From an uncultured Cyanobium sp. (GTDB taxonomy: Bacteria > Cyanobacteriota > Cyanobacteriia > PCC-6307 > Cyanobiaceae), in contig CALFOF010000284.1 of assembly GCA_937919075.1 (NCBI GenBank), positions 1 to 9,856 on the forward strand: DNA of 9,856 bases, given 5' to 3'. Below, in pieces: positions 1 through 7,115 of this stretch. Made by a program: the position numbers and the translations under genes. Position 1 is the first letter of the stretch; the number at the start of each line of letters is the position of its first letter. The notes under the pieces are model-generated. The model was not told the origin of the DNA and did not search any database. It saw only the letters and a program-made list of their open reading frames with translations.

Positions 1-1781
1 CCCCGGATCTCCGGGACCGCTGCCATCAGCGCGGTCTGGATCTTCTTGTCCAGCTCGGCCGTCTGTTCGAGGCTGACCGATGGCAGTTTCTCGATACCCA
101 CGATCAGGTCGCCTTCATCCATGGTCGGCATGAAGGTCTTGCCCACCTGGGTGTAGACCAGGCCAGCGACGACCAACATGGCGCCAGCGATGATCGCGAT
201 CAGTTTCTGCCGGCCAAGCCCCCACTCCAGCACCGGGCCATAGATGCCCAGCAGCTTGCGGGCAAGCCAGGGGTCTTCGTGCTTGACCTCGCGCAGCAGG
301 TAGGAGGACAGCACGGGGATCACGGTCAGCGACAGCAGCAACGATCCCGCCAGAGCGAAGACGATGGTCAGCGCCACCGGGACGAAGAACTTGCCTTCGA
401 GGTCCTGCAGGGTGAGCAGCGGCAGGAACACCGTGATGATGATCAGGATGCCGGACGTCACCGGTACCGCGACCTCGCGCACCGCCCGGTAGATGATGTG
501 CAGACGCGGCAGCTTGCCACCGGAAGGATCGGTGGCCAGACGCTGGACGATGTTCTCGACCACCACCACCGCGGCATCCACCAACATGCCGATGGCAATG
601 GCCAGCCCTCCCAGACTCATCAGGTTGGCGGACATGCCGACGAAGCGCATCAGGATGAAGGTGATCAACGCCGCCAGCGGAAGTACCAGGGCAACCGTCA
701 GCGCTGCGCGAACGTTGCCGAGGAACAGGGCCAGCAACACGATGACCAACACGGTGGCCTCGATCAGCGCCTTGGACACAGCCCCTACCGCTTTATCGAC
801 CAGCGACGAGCGATCGTAGAAGCTGGTGATGGTGATGCCTTTCGGTAGTGTGGCCTCCAGTTCCTTGAGCTTCAGTTGCACACCGGCGACCACTTGGCGG
901 GCGTTGGCGCCAGCCAGGCCGAGCACCAGGCCTTGCACAGCCTCGCCCTTGCCATCCTGGGTCACCACGCCGTAGCGGGTCAGGGTGCCAAGGCGAACCT
1001 CGGCCAGGTCGCCAACCCGCACCGGGCTGGAGCTGTTGGAATTGACCACAACGGCCCGCAGGTCATCCAGGGTGCGGATGCTGCCCTCGCTGCGTACCAG
1101 CAGGACTTCGTCACCTTCACCCAGTCGGCCGGCACCGTCGTTACGGTTGTTGGTGTTGACCGCGTTGGTCAGCTGCTCAAGGCTCACGCCGCTGGCAGCC
1201 ATGCGGATGGGATCTGGCAGTACCTCGAAGGTCCTGACCTGGCCACCGAGGGAGTTCACATCCGCCACGCCAGGTACGGTACGCAGCGCCGGCCGGATCA
1301 CCCAGTCGAGCAGGCTGCGACGTTCGACCAGAGACAAGGTTGTACCGTCCACCGTGAACATAAACATCTCGCCCAGCGGTGTGGTGATCGGCGCCATGCC
1401 GCCACTGATGCCGTCCGGCAGGCTGTCGCTCAGGTTGCCGAGACGCTCGGAAACCTGTTGCCGCGCCCAGTAGATGTCAGTGCCATCCTGAAAATCGATG
1501 GTGACATCGACCAGGCCGTACTTGGTGACCGAGCGCAGGATCTTGGTCTTGGGAATACCGAGCATTTCCACTTCGATCGGCACGGCAATCCGGCTTTCAA
1601 CTTCTTCCGGGGTCATCCCCGGTGCCTTCATGATCACCTTGACCTGGGTGCTGGCCACATCAGGGAAGGCATCGATGGGCAGCCCACGGTAGGCATACCA
1701 GCCCGCGCCGGTCAGCAACAGCGTCGCCAGCACCATGAACAGGCGCTGGGACAAAGAGAATTGGATAAGACGGCTCAGCAT
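1..1781 (-). CDS. Heavy-metal efflux RND permease, CzcA/CusA family (N-terminal part, cut by window edge)
   Basis: Proton-driven inner-membrane pump of a tripartite metal efflux system. The visible part is about 593 residues of a family that usually has 1,000-1,070. Seen: first membrane helix about residues 13-30; periplasmic porter region from about 35 to 335; a helix block from about 340 to 495; a second amphipathic and membrane region about 520-545; then FMPTMDEGDL (550-559), the start of the second porter half. The transmembrane-4 motif reads VDAAVVVVEN (401-410), with D402 and E409 as likely proton-relay residues. Classical CzcA (HME1) has an extra Asp in DFG ahead of this motif; here that place holds Ala, as in CusA-like and other HME subgroups. 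The CusA methionine expected just after EGDLL is also absent, so substrate is uncertain. The start ATG overlaps the adaptor stop codon (TGATG), showing translational coupling. A GAGGA site lies about 9 bases upstream. Confidence 0.93.
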   Translation of the reverse strand, partial: MLSRLIQFSLSQRLFMVLATLLLTGAGWYAYRGLPIDAFPDVASTQVKVIMKAPGMTPEEVESRIAVPIEVEMLGIPKTKILRSVTKYGLVDVTIDFQDGTDIYWARQQVSERLGNLSDSLPDGISGGMAPITTPLGEMFMFTVDGTTLSLVERRSLLDWVIRPALRTVPGVADVNSLGGQVRTFEVLPDPIRMAASGVSLEQLTNAVNTNNRNDGAGRLGEGDEVLLVRSEGSIRTLDDLRAVVVNSNSSSPVRVGDLAEVRLGTLTRYGVVTQDGKGEAVQGLVLGLAGANARQVVAGVQLKLKELEATLPKGITITSFYDRSSLVDKAVGAVSKALIEATVLVIVLLALFLGNVRAALTVALVLPLAALITFILMRFVGMSANLMSLGGLAIAIGMLVDAAVVVVENIVQRLATDPSGGKLPRLHIIYRAVREVAVPVTSGILIIITVFLPLLTLQDLEGKFFVPVALTIVFALAGSLLLSLTVIPVLSSYLLREVKHEDPWLARKLLGIYGPVLEWGLGRQKLIAIIAGAMLVVAGLVYTQVGKTFMPTMDEGDLIVGIEKLPSVSLEQTAELDKKIQTALMAAVPEIR

Positions 1782-2893
1782 CACTCACCGTCCTCTTCAA
1801 GCCAGGCGCCTTTCAGCGCAATCACGCCGGCGACGGCAACCTGGTCCTGTTCGCTGATGTTGCCCTGGACACGGACCAGTTGCCCCGCGCTGACTTCGAC
1901 CTTGACCGGGCGGGCTTCAAAACCGTCGGGCGTGCGGACGAACACCACGGAGTCGGTCTTGTTGCGAGCGACGGCAGACAGAGGGATGTCCCAGGATTTG
2001 CCAGCGGCCTGAACCGGGATCTCCACGGTGACGAGCTCGCCGGGACGCAGGGCGCCGTTGGCATTTTCGATTTCGGCGCGCAGCACCACGAACTGGCTGG
2101 TAGCCGAGAGGGTCGGGCTCAGGTTGATGACACGCCCATTAATGCCCTTGTCGACCACCGTTACGCCCGCGCCCGGCTGAATGCCAATACTGGCCGCGGC
2201 CGGAATCTGCACGTCCAGCCACAGCGCATCGACCTGGGTGATGTTCAGCAGCGACGTGGCACCGTCGACCCGCTGGCCGGGCCGGACCGAGATGTTGCTG
2301 ACAATGCCGTCCTGAACGGCGCTGAGGGTGATCCTGTCGGAAGGAATCCCGGAGCGGATGACCTGCTCGATCATGGCCGGGGTCATTCCCGCCAGGGCCA
2401 GTTCGGCCTTGGTCTGCACCAGAGTCGCTTCCGCTTCCTTCAGCGTTGCCTGGGCTTCCTGCGCCCGACGCTGCGGAATGATGCCCTCATCGAACAGCTT
2501 CTGTTCCCGGGTGTAGGCCTGCCGGGCCAGCGTGGCGCGGGCAGATGCCTGCAACAGCTGGAGCTGGAGCTGGCTCATCGCCGGACTGGACAGGCGCACG
2601 ACCGGCTCGCCTTTGCGAACGGCCTGGTACTCGCCCACCAGCAGTTGCACCACCACACCTTCAAGTGGGGAACTGACGATCTGCTCCGCTTTCGGAGGCA
2701 CGACAACCTGGCCGGGATATCGCGTGCTGACCGTCTGTTTCATGCTTTGCACAGCAGACGTCTTGATACCCAGCGCTTGAATCTGTTCATTGGCGACAGA
2801 GAACTTCTCAGCACTCATGGCAGGCCCTGAAATAATAAAAGCGATGGCGAAAGAGAGCCCCTTTACACTGCGCAGATAATGTTCGTTATTCAT
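1781..2893 (-). CDS. Heavy-metal RND efflux periplasmic adaptor subunit, CzcB-like
   Basis: Membrane-fusion (HlyD/CzcB-type) adaptor linking the RND pump to an outer-membrane channel. The 370-residue product starts at the ATG at 2893, preceded by GGGGAA at about 6 bases; an ATG eight codons earlier has no ribosome site. Residues 1-28 look like a Sec signal peptide ending AMSA before EKF. Next come a barrel-sandwich half (about 62-103, with PLEGVV), a Gln/Ala-rich coiled-coil hairpin (about 105-170), the second lipoyl half (about 188-222, DGIVSNISVRPGQRV), a beta-barrel (about 225-295) and a membrane-proximal domain to the end. There is no His-rich N-terminal extension of the kind seen in some CzcB proteins. 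Its last base is shared with the permease start. No czcC-like channel gene lies upstream, so the complex must borrow an outer-membrane protein encoded elsewhere. Family assignment is strong; the metal is not shown. Confidence 0.92.
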   Translation of the reverse strand: MNNEHYLRSVKGLSFAIAFIISGPAMSAEKFSVANEQIQALGIKTSAVQSMKQTVSTRYPGQVVVPPKAEQIVSSPLEGVVVQLLVGEYQAVRKGEPVVRLSSPAMSQLQLQLLQASARATLARQAYTREQKLFDEGIIPQRRAQEAQATLKEAEATLVQTKAELALAGMTPAMIEQVIRSGIPSDRITLSAVQDGIVSNISVRPGQRVDGATSLLNITQVDALWLDVQIPAAASIGIQPGAGVTVVDKGINGRVINLSPTLSATSQFVVLRAEIENANGALRPGELVTVEIPVQAAGKSWDIPLSAVARNKTDSVVFVRTPDGFEARPVKVEVSAGQLVRVQGNISEQDQVAVAGVIALKGAWLEEDGE

Positions 2894-3126
2894 CGAAAGT
2901 TCCCCGTGAAGCGCCATGACATGGGCATGCTTTAGACCTGTCTTTGAGGATTTTTAAATCGCAAGGCGAGCGCGGTCGCAGGACACACATGAGTAACCCA
3001 CTCGTCTGCTGCACCCTTTGCATGGAAGGAGATTGTCGTAGACTCCTCTACAGGTTCGATTCTAGAGGGGGGTGACTATCAGGAACGTTACCGCTGAATT
3101 ACAAATTTGAAGGATTCCACCTTGCG
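2894..3126. other. Divergent intergenic region between adaptor and truncated kinase
   Basis: This 233-base gap separates the divergent adaptor and kinase genes. It holds no credible coding sequence: the in-frame kinase extension reaches only back to a TGA at 3073-3075, and translation on the plus strand before that shows nothing resembling a kinase membrane helix or a receiver domain. It is more AT-rich in places (2941-2960 and 3085-3115) and contains overlapping inverted repeats at 3038-3068. I could not identify a convincing -35/-10 pair for either gene. Confidence 0.6.
3045..3068. promoter_or_regulatory. Inverted repeat upstream of the adaptor and kinase genes, possible operator
   Basis: CCTCTA (3045-3050) and TAGAGG (3063-3068) are exact inverted arms separated by 12 bases. 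An overlapping pair GTAGA (3038-3042) and TCTAC (3047-3051) has a 4-base gap. A run of six G follows, flanked by TAG and CTA (3063-3078). The right part resembles half-sites of CadR/PbrR-type MerR operators, but the arm spacing is too wide for a standard MerR site. It could be an operator, or the scar of a rearrangement. Confidence 0.3.
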
Positions 3127-4293
3127 ATGGGCCACAACAACCTGTTCGTCAGCATTTTCGATACGGCAAACAGCCGAATCCCCCTGCTGACCATCGGCTC
3201 GAAAAAGATAACCACCGAACTCACCAGCTTTCCTGCCAACGATCAAGTGGAGTTCTACGAGTGGAACAACGAACTGGGCATGCCCATGCTCAGCGTTTCC
3301 CAGCTCATGCGTCTGGCTGACGGTACCCAGGTCGGTGTGTACATGACCGTGGATGAATCCTCCGATGCCGAATTGCTCCGGGCGATGCTGAGCTGGGCCC
3401 TGATGGCGTCACCCTTCATCCTGGCGCTGATCATGGTCGTGGCCTGGTGGACGGTACGCCGGGGCTTGCTGCCGCTTACGCGCTTTCTGAAAGTCGCGTC
3501 GAAGATCTCCACCGACAACATGCAGCATCGGCTGCCTACCGACCGCTTGCCGATCGAACTGCTGGAGCTCGCGGACGGCATCAACTTTATGCTGCACCGC
3601 CTGGACGGTGGCGTGCAGCAGCTATCGCAGTTCTCGGACGACCTGTCCCACGAGTTGCGTGCTCCGCTCACTAACCTGATGGGCAAAGCACAGGTGGCCC
3701 TGTCACGACCACGCAGCTCGGAGGAGTACCGTGAGGTGCTGGAATCCTGCGCCGAGGAGCTGGATCGCATGAAAAGCATGGTGGCCGACATGCTTTTCCT
3801 GGCACATGTCAGCCAGCCTGCAGCCTTGGTGCAATTCGAGACGGTGGCACTGGTCGACGAGGTGCAGAGGGTCAGTGACTTGTTCAGCCTGAGTGCCGAA
3901 GAGAGCGGCGTTCGGCTCGATGTGTCAGGCAGTGTCGATGTGATCCAAGGCAATCGCCTGATGATTCAACGGGCAGTGTCCAATTTGCTCTCCAACGCCA
4001 TTCGCTACTGCCCACAAGGGCAGGCTGTAGTGGTGAAGGTTCACCGTGAGCAGGAGCACATCAGGCTCAGCGTAGGCAATCCAGGCCAAGGTATTCCGGA
4101 AGAGCACCTGCCTCATCTGTTCGAACGCTTCTATCGGGTCGACAAAGGGCGTGCGCGCAGCGAGGGAGGCACAGGCCTCGGGCTTGCCATCGTGCGATCG
4201 ATCATGAGCCTGCACCAAGGCGTGGCGAAGGTAGAAATAACGGGCTCGGGCTTTACCTGGTTCCACCTGAGTTTTCCGGTGAACCGTCTCTGA
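3127..4293 (+). CDS. CzcS/CopS-type heavy-metal sensor histidine kinase, N-terminally truncated (possible pseudogene)
   Basis: The product is 388 residues, against roughly 450-480 in this family. Seen: the end of a periplasmic domain (1-85, opening MGHNNLFVSIFD, a segment normally found mid-domain), one membrane helix (about 88-110), a HAMP region (about 111-160), the phospho-acceptor in LSHELRAPLTN (His175), N-box NLLSNA (286-291), NPGQGIP (318-324), LFERFYRVD (331-339) and GGTGLGLAI (347-355). The catalytic core is therefore intact. The first membrane helix, and with it the usual two-helix sensor loop, is missing: the frame is closed by a TGA at 3073-3075. The ATG has GAAGGA about 12 bases upstream, a long spacing. 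No response-regulator gene precedes it, although czcR/copR normally does. It may be a remnant, or a kinase no longer able to sense periplasmic metal. Kinase identity is certain; function is doubtful. Confidence 0.85.
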   Translation: MGHNNLFVSIFDTANSRIPLLTIGSKKITTELTSFPANDQVEFYEWNNELGMPMLSVSQLMRLADGTQVGVYMTVDESSDAELLRAMLSWALMASPFILALIMVVAWWTVRRGLLPLTRFLKVASKISTDNMQHRLPTDRLPIELLELADGINFMLHRLDGGVQQLSQFSDDLSHELRAPLTNLMGKAQVALSRPRSSEEYREVLESCAEELDRMKSMVADMLFLAHVSQPAALVQFETVALVDEVQRVSDLFSLSAEESGVRLDVSGSVDVIQGNRLMIQRAVSNLLSNAIRYCPQGQAVVVKVHREQEHIRLSVGNPGQGIPEEHLPHLFERFYRVDKGRARSEGGTGLGLAIVRSIMSLHQGVAKVEITGSGFTWFHLSFPVNRL

Positions 4294-4347
4294 GCCCAAG
4301 GCGTCTTTCAACATTGTAATTCGCGCCTCACGTTGTCGTCAGAGACG
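4285..4347. repeat. Nine-base inverted repeat flanking the kinase stop
   Basis: CGTCTCTGA (4285-4293, including the kinase stop codon) is exactly inverted as TCAGAGACG (4339-4347) with 45 bases between. It could pair in the transcript downstream of the kinase, but the loop is long and no clear U-run follows, so it is not called a terminator. The 4294-4417 gap around it holds no gene. Confidence 0.3.
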
Positions 4348-4417
4348 CTTCTTTAAGCTTCAGGGGTATCGAAAATCTCACGATCCATTGAGATCCAAAC
4401 CCCTGGAGTTTCTGAAA

Positions 4418-4624
4418 ATGCGACTGACCCAAGCGCTTCTCATCGGTGTACTGGCTGTTGGTGTGACGACACCGGTATTTGCCGAAGATGGCTACGACCG
4501 CTCGATCGAATTCAACAAGAAATTCCGCGAGGACCAGAAACGCCTCTGGGGTGAAAAAGACACCGCAGACAAAGCCAAACCGGCAGAGACCAAAGAAAAG
4601 GAAAACGCTAAAAGCCCATCCTAG
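4418..4624 (+). CDS. Small exported highly charged protein, function unknown
   Basis: The product has 68 residues. The ATG at 4418 is preferred over an in-frame TTG ten codons earlier because it directly begins a typical Sec signal peptide, MRLTQALLIGVLAVGVTTPV, cleaved after VFA (about residue 22). TGGAG lies about 9 bases upstream. The mature chain of about 46 residues starts EDGYDRS and is extremely hydrophilic. It has a helical part IEFNKKFREDQKRLWG and a Lys/Glu/Ala-rich tail ending KAKPAETKEKENAKSPS, with no Cys or His. It therefore lacks obvious metal ligands apart from carboxylates. It lies downstream of, and on the same strand as, the sensor kinase, 124 bases away, and converges on chrA. 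I do not recognise the family. A periplasmic accessory role in metal resistance is suggested only by position. Confidence 0.7.
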   Translation: MRLTQALLIGVLAVGVTTPVFAEDGYDRSIEFNKKFREDQKRLWGEKDTADKAKPAETKEKENAKSPS

Positions 4625-4673
4625 GCTCATGGATGTGCTGTTTCTCTACTTCCTCCTTCCCCCTCGATCTTGA

Positions 4674-4695
4674 GGCAGGCGCTTGACCGCCTGCC
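4674..4695. terminator. GC-rich stem-loop between convergent genes, possible bidirectional terminator
   Basis: GGCAGGCG (4674-4681) pairs perfectly with CGCCTGCC (4688-4695) around a 6-base loop. It lies between the small exported gene on the plus strand and the chrA end at 4723 on the minus strand, the expected place for a terminator. No T-run follows on either strand, so efficiency as an intrinsic terminator is uncertain. Confidence 0.45.
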
Positions 4696-4722
4696 CCGGA
4701 TCACCCTCAAGCGGCATCCTCC

Positions 4723-6090
4723 TCAACGCATCGACAGCTGGACCGCCAGCCCCGCCAGTGCACTCATCACCAGCACCTGGATCACACCGCGCTTGAAGTA
4801 GAACAGGGCAATAGCGGCGGCCGCGGCGATAAGTGCGGAGGCCCACTCGAATCCTCCCCCAAAGCCGTTGGGCCAGAGCACGTGGTAACCGAAGAACAAC
4901 GCCAGATTCAGGATCACACCTACCACGGCGGCGGTGATCCCGGTCAGCGGCGCTGTGAACTTCAGTTCGTTGTGCGTCGACTCCACCAGCGGACCGCCGG
5001 CAAGGATGAACAGGAACGAGGGCAGGAAGGTGAACCAGGTGACCAGCACAGCCGCCACCGCGCCCGCCAGGAACGGATGGTCGGTGCCGAACATCGGGTG
5101 GATGTAGCTGCCAATGAAGCCGACGAAAGTCACCACCATGATCAACGGCCCCGGCGTTGTTTCCCCCAGGGCCAGGCCGTCGATCATCTGCGTGGGCGAC
5201 AGCCAGCCGTAGTGACCGACCGCACCTTGGTAGACATAGGGCAACACCGCGTAGGCACCGCCGAAGGTGAGCAACGCAGCCTTGGTGAAGAACCACCCCA
5301 TCTGGGTCAGAGTGCCTTGCCAGCCGAAGATGACGGTCAGCAACCCCATGGGGAGCATCCATAGCGCCGCACCGATCAGGATCAGCTTGAGCAGATAGCT
5401 CCAGCGGAAACGGGCATGCGCGGGTGGCGGTGTATCGTCATCGATCAGCGCAGGCCCGTAACTGGCCTTCCCGGAGCCATGCTTGCCAGCGGTCACGAAC
5501 TTGTCCGGCAGCACTTTTCCGCCGATGTAGCCCAGCACGGCAGCGGCCAGAACGATCAGCGGGAACGGGACGTTCAGGGCAAAAATGGCGACGAAGGATG
5601 CTGCGGCGATCGCCCATAGCCAGCCATTCTTCAATGCCCGGGAACCGATGCGGTGCGCCGCATGAACGACGATCGCGGTGACCGCCGGCTTGATGCCATA
5701 GAAGATCCCGGCAACCACCGGAACGTTGCCGAACTCGATATAGACCCACGACAGCCCGATCAGGATGAACAGCGACGGCAGCACGAACAGCCCGCCAGCA
5801 ATCACCCCGCCCCAGGTCCGGTGCATCAACCAACCGATGTAGGTCGCGAGCTGCTGGGCCTCGGGCCCGGGCAGCAACATGCAGTAGTTCAGGGCATGCA
5901 GAAAGCGCTTCTCGCTGATCCAGCGGCGACGCTCCACCAACTCCTGGTGGAGGATGGAGATCTGTCCTGCCGGCCCGCCAAAGCTGATGAAGCCGATCTT
6001 CAGCCAGAACAGCAACGCTTCGAACAAGCCCACCGGGGTCGCTGGCTTGAGGGGGGCTTCGCCCGTGGCCAGCGTCGTCGTTTCAGCCAT
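4723..6090 (-). CDS. chrA: Chromate efflux transporter ChrA
   Basis: Inner-membrane exporter of chromate (the CHR superfamily, long-chain type). It has 455 residues with two homologous halves. The N-terminal half carries FGGPAGQISILHQE (37-50) and LLPGPEAQQLATYIGW (72-87). The C-terminal half carries TFGGAYAVLPYVYQ (275-288), the parallel of the first motif, and LGETTPGPLIMVVTF (308-322), the parallel of the second. A hydrophilic, Asp/Pro-rich linker at about 195-228 joins them. About ten to thirteen hydrophobic stretches are visible. Length and motif set match full-length ChrA, and nothing seems missing. The start ATG at 6090 lies inside the end of chrB (the overlap is ATGGCTGA), with GAGGA about 8 bases before it inside chrB; an in-frame upstream start is not needed. 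Translation is therefore coupled to the regulator, and transcription probably begins at the chrB promoter. Confidence 0.96.
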   Translation of the reverse strand: MAETTTLATGEAPLKPATPVGLFEALLFWLKIGFISFGGPAGQISILHQELVERRRWISEKRFLHALNYCMLLPGPEAQQLATYIGWLMHRTWGGVIAGGLFVLPSLFILIGLSWVYIEFGNVPVVAGIFYGIKPAVTAIVVHAAHRIGSRALKNGWLWAIAAASFVAIFALNVPFPLIVLAAAVLGYIGGKVLPDKFVTAGKHGSGKASYGPALIDDDTPPPAHARFRWSYLLKLILIGAALWMLPMGLLTVIFGWQGTLTQMGWFFTKAALLTFGGAYAVLPYVYQGAVGHYGWLSPTQMIDGLALGETTPGPLIMVVTFVGFIGSYIHPMFGTDHPFLAGAVAAVLVTWFTFLPSFLFILAGGPLVESTHNELKFTAPLTGITAAVVGVILNLALFFGYHVLWPNGFGGGFEWASALIAAAAAIALFYFKRGVIQVLVMSALAGLAVQLSMR

Positions 6091-7024
6091 GACCGTTTTC
6101 CTCGTTGGCAAAGGCCGCCAGCAGCCCGTCGAAGATGCCGTTTGCCGCTGCCATCAGTTGGTTGTCATCGGTAATGCTCTCGCGCAGGCCCGCCAGGACA
6201 CGCTCGATGCCGGACGCTTCCGCAGGCTGGCTGCCACCGACATCGAGGTAGTGAACCAGCGCGGCGATGCGTGAAAGGCCTGGAGCCTGCAGCACGAAGC
6301 TGTCGATCAGGGTTTCGAAGGTGACGCGGTGCCCGACATGGCTGAACGCGGCGCCATCGAAGTCAAAGCCCAGTGCATCGGCGGGGCAGTCGCTCGGGGA
6401 TTCCAGCCAGAGGATTTCCGCGCCGCTGTCGATGAAGCGCTGGATGAGCCAGGCACAGGCCAGCCGGTCGACCCAGGGACGTCGACGGGTTGCCCAGCGA
6501 CGCCCCTGGTAATGACTGTGGTCCAGCAGCGTGACGGGATGATCCTGAATGTGCGGTTCATCAGGTGAGAGGGCACGGCTGATTGCCGTCTCCAGCGCTT
6601 CCAGCGCGGTCTCCGTCTGCTGCTTCGCAACGCCGGGGAAGAAGTCGATCAGGGCCAACTGGGCGAAGCTCTTGCGCAGTTTTCTGACCTGGCGAGCGAC
6701 CTGCAGGGCGTTCTCGGGAAGCAGTCCCTCCCTGCACGCGGCGACTTCGTCGCGCAGCTTGCTGTACTCCTCACTCCGGTCGAACAGGCCGGCGAAGCGA
6801 GTTTCTTCGTCCGGGAATGCCAGCAGAAACGCAGTGCCGCCGCTGACCGTCACATCGCGCTCCACGGACTCGAACGCCTCGCGGCCCGCGTCCTGCTCAG
6901 GCAACAGGTACACACCGTCGCGCAGCACGGCAGCGCCGCAAGCCTTCAACGCCCGCCAGGCACGCATACGTTCGGTCGCGTTGGCCGTGGGGAGTGCCAA
7001 CACAAGAAGAAGCCAATTTTTCAT
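6083..7024 (-). CDS. chrB: Chromate resistance regulator ChrB
   Basis: Chromate-responsive regulator of the chr operon; in Ochrobactrum tritici ChrB is the chromate sensor controlling chrBA. The 313-residue length is usual for the family. The N-terminal region opens MKNWLLLVLALPTANATERM and continues RAWRALKACGAAVLRDGVYL (21-40), a winged-helix-like segment carrying the DNA-binding function. A charged helical middle (about 85-150) leads to the ChrB C-terminal domain: TLLDHSHYQGRRW (165-177), RRRPWVDRLACAWLIQRFID (180-199), DFDGAAFSHVGHRVTFE (221-237) and YLDVGG (259-264). Cys29, Cys97, Cys190 and Cys213 are the visible cysteines. ATG at 7024 is chosen over an in-frame TTG at 7036 because the family opens at this point. 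No Shine-Dalgarno site is seen before it; the upstream bases are instead a long palindrome. chrA follows with an 8-base overlap. Confidence 0.93.
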   Translation of the reverse strand: MKNWLLLVLALPTANATERMRAWRALKACGAAVLRDGVYLLPEQDAGREAFESVERDVTVSGGTAFLLAFPDEETRFAGLFDRSEEYSKLRDEVAACREGLLPENALQVARQVRKLRKSFAQLALIDFFPGVAKQQTETALEALETAISRALSPDEPHIQDHPVTLLDHSHYQGRRWATRRRPWVDRLACAWLIQRFIDSGAEILWLESPSDCPADALGFDFDGAAFSHVGHRVTFETLIDSFVLQAPGLSRIAALVHYLDVGGSQPAEASGIERVLAGLRESITDDNQLMAAANGIFDGLLAAFANEENGHG

Positions 7025-7059
7025 GTAGAGAATCAAACATAAAATGTATGAATCTCTAC
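7025..7059. promoter_or_regulatory. 35-bp imperfect palindrome at the chrB start, probable ChrB operator
   Basis: The left arm GTAGAGAATCAAACAT (7025-7040) and the right arm ATGTATGAATCTCTAC (7044-7059) are inverted copies matching at 14 of 16 positions around a 3-base centre. The site touches the chrB ATG. Its AT-rich core contains -10-like words on the minus strand (TACATT, TATGTT), so a bound regulator would cover the transcription start. Autoregulation by ChrB is the natural inference; binding is not shown here. Confidence 0.7.
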
Positions 7060-7115
7060 TTTAGCTCTGTTCTCAGGAAAATGCACTGCCGGGATGAGGG
7101 TTCGATTCACTCACG

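Noticed and set aside
279..2830. Long plus-strand open frames across 279-848, 876-2012 and 1880-2830
   Set aside because: They are antisense to the RND permease and adaptor, have His/Arg/Gln/Gly-rich low-complexity translations with no family motifs, and are typical shadow frames of GC-rich coding DNA.
2893..2917. Upstream ATG at 2917 as the adaptor start
   Set aside because: It has no ribosome site and would put eight extra residues before a well-formed signal peptide; the ATG at 2893 has GGGGAA at a suitable distance.
3053..3062. GGTTCGATTC, like a tRNA T-loop, also present at 7099-7108
   Set aside because: The flanking bases do not form a T-stem or an acceptor stem with CCA, and a shared 10-mer is expected by chance in 10 kb, so no tRNA fragment or attachment site is claimed.
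3045..3068. MerR-type (CadR/PbrR-like) promoter
   Set aside because: The half-sites look similar, but the arms are several bases too far apart, no proper -35/-10 pair brackets them, and there is no MerR-family gene in the window.
3255..3953. Minus-strand frame of 232 codons inside the kinase
   Set aside because: It has a Ser/Arg-rich translation, lies opposite a gene with intact catalytic motifs, and has no start or ribosome-site support.
4882..6174. Plus-strand frames at 4882-5364 and 5653-6174
   Set aside because: They are antisense to chrA and chrB, whose motifs and lengths are complete; their composition is that of shadow frames.
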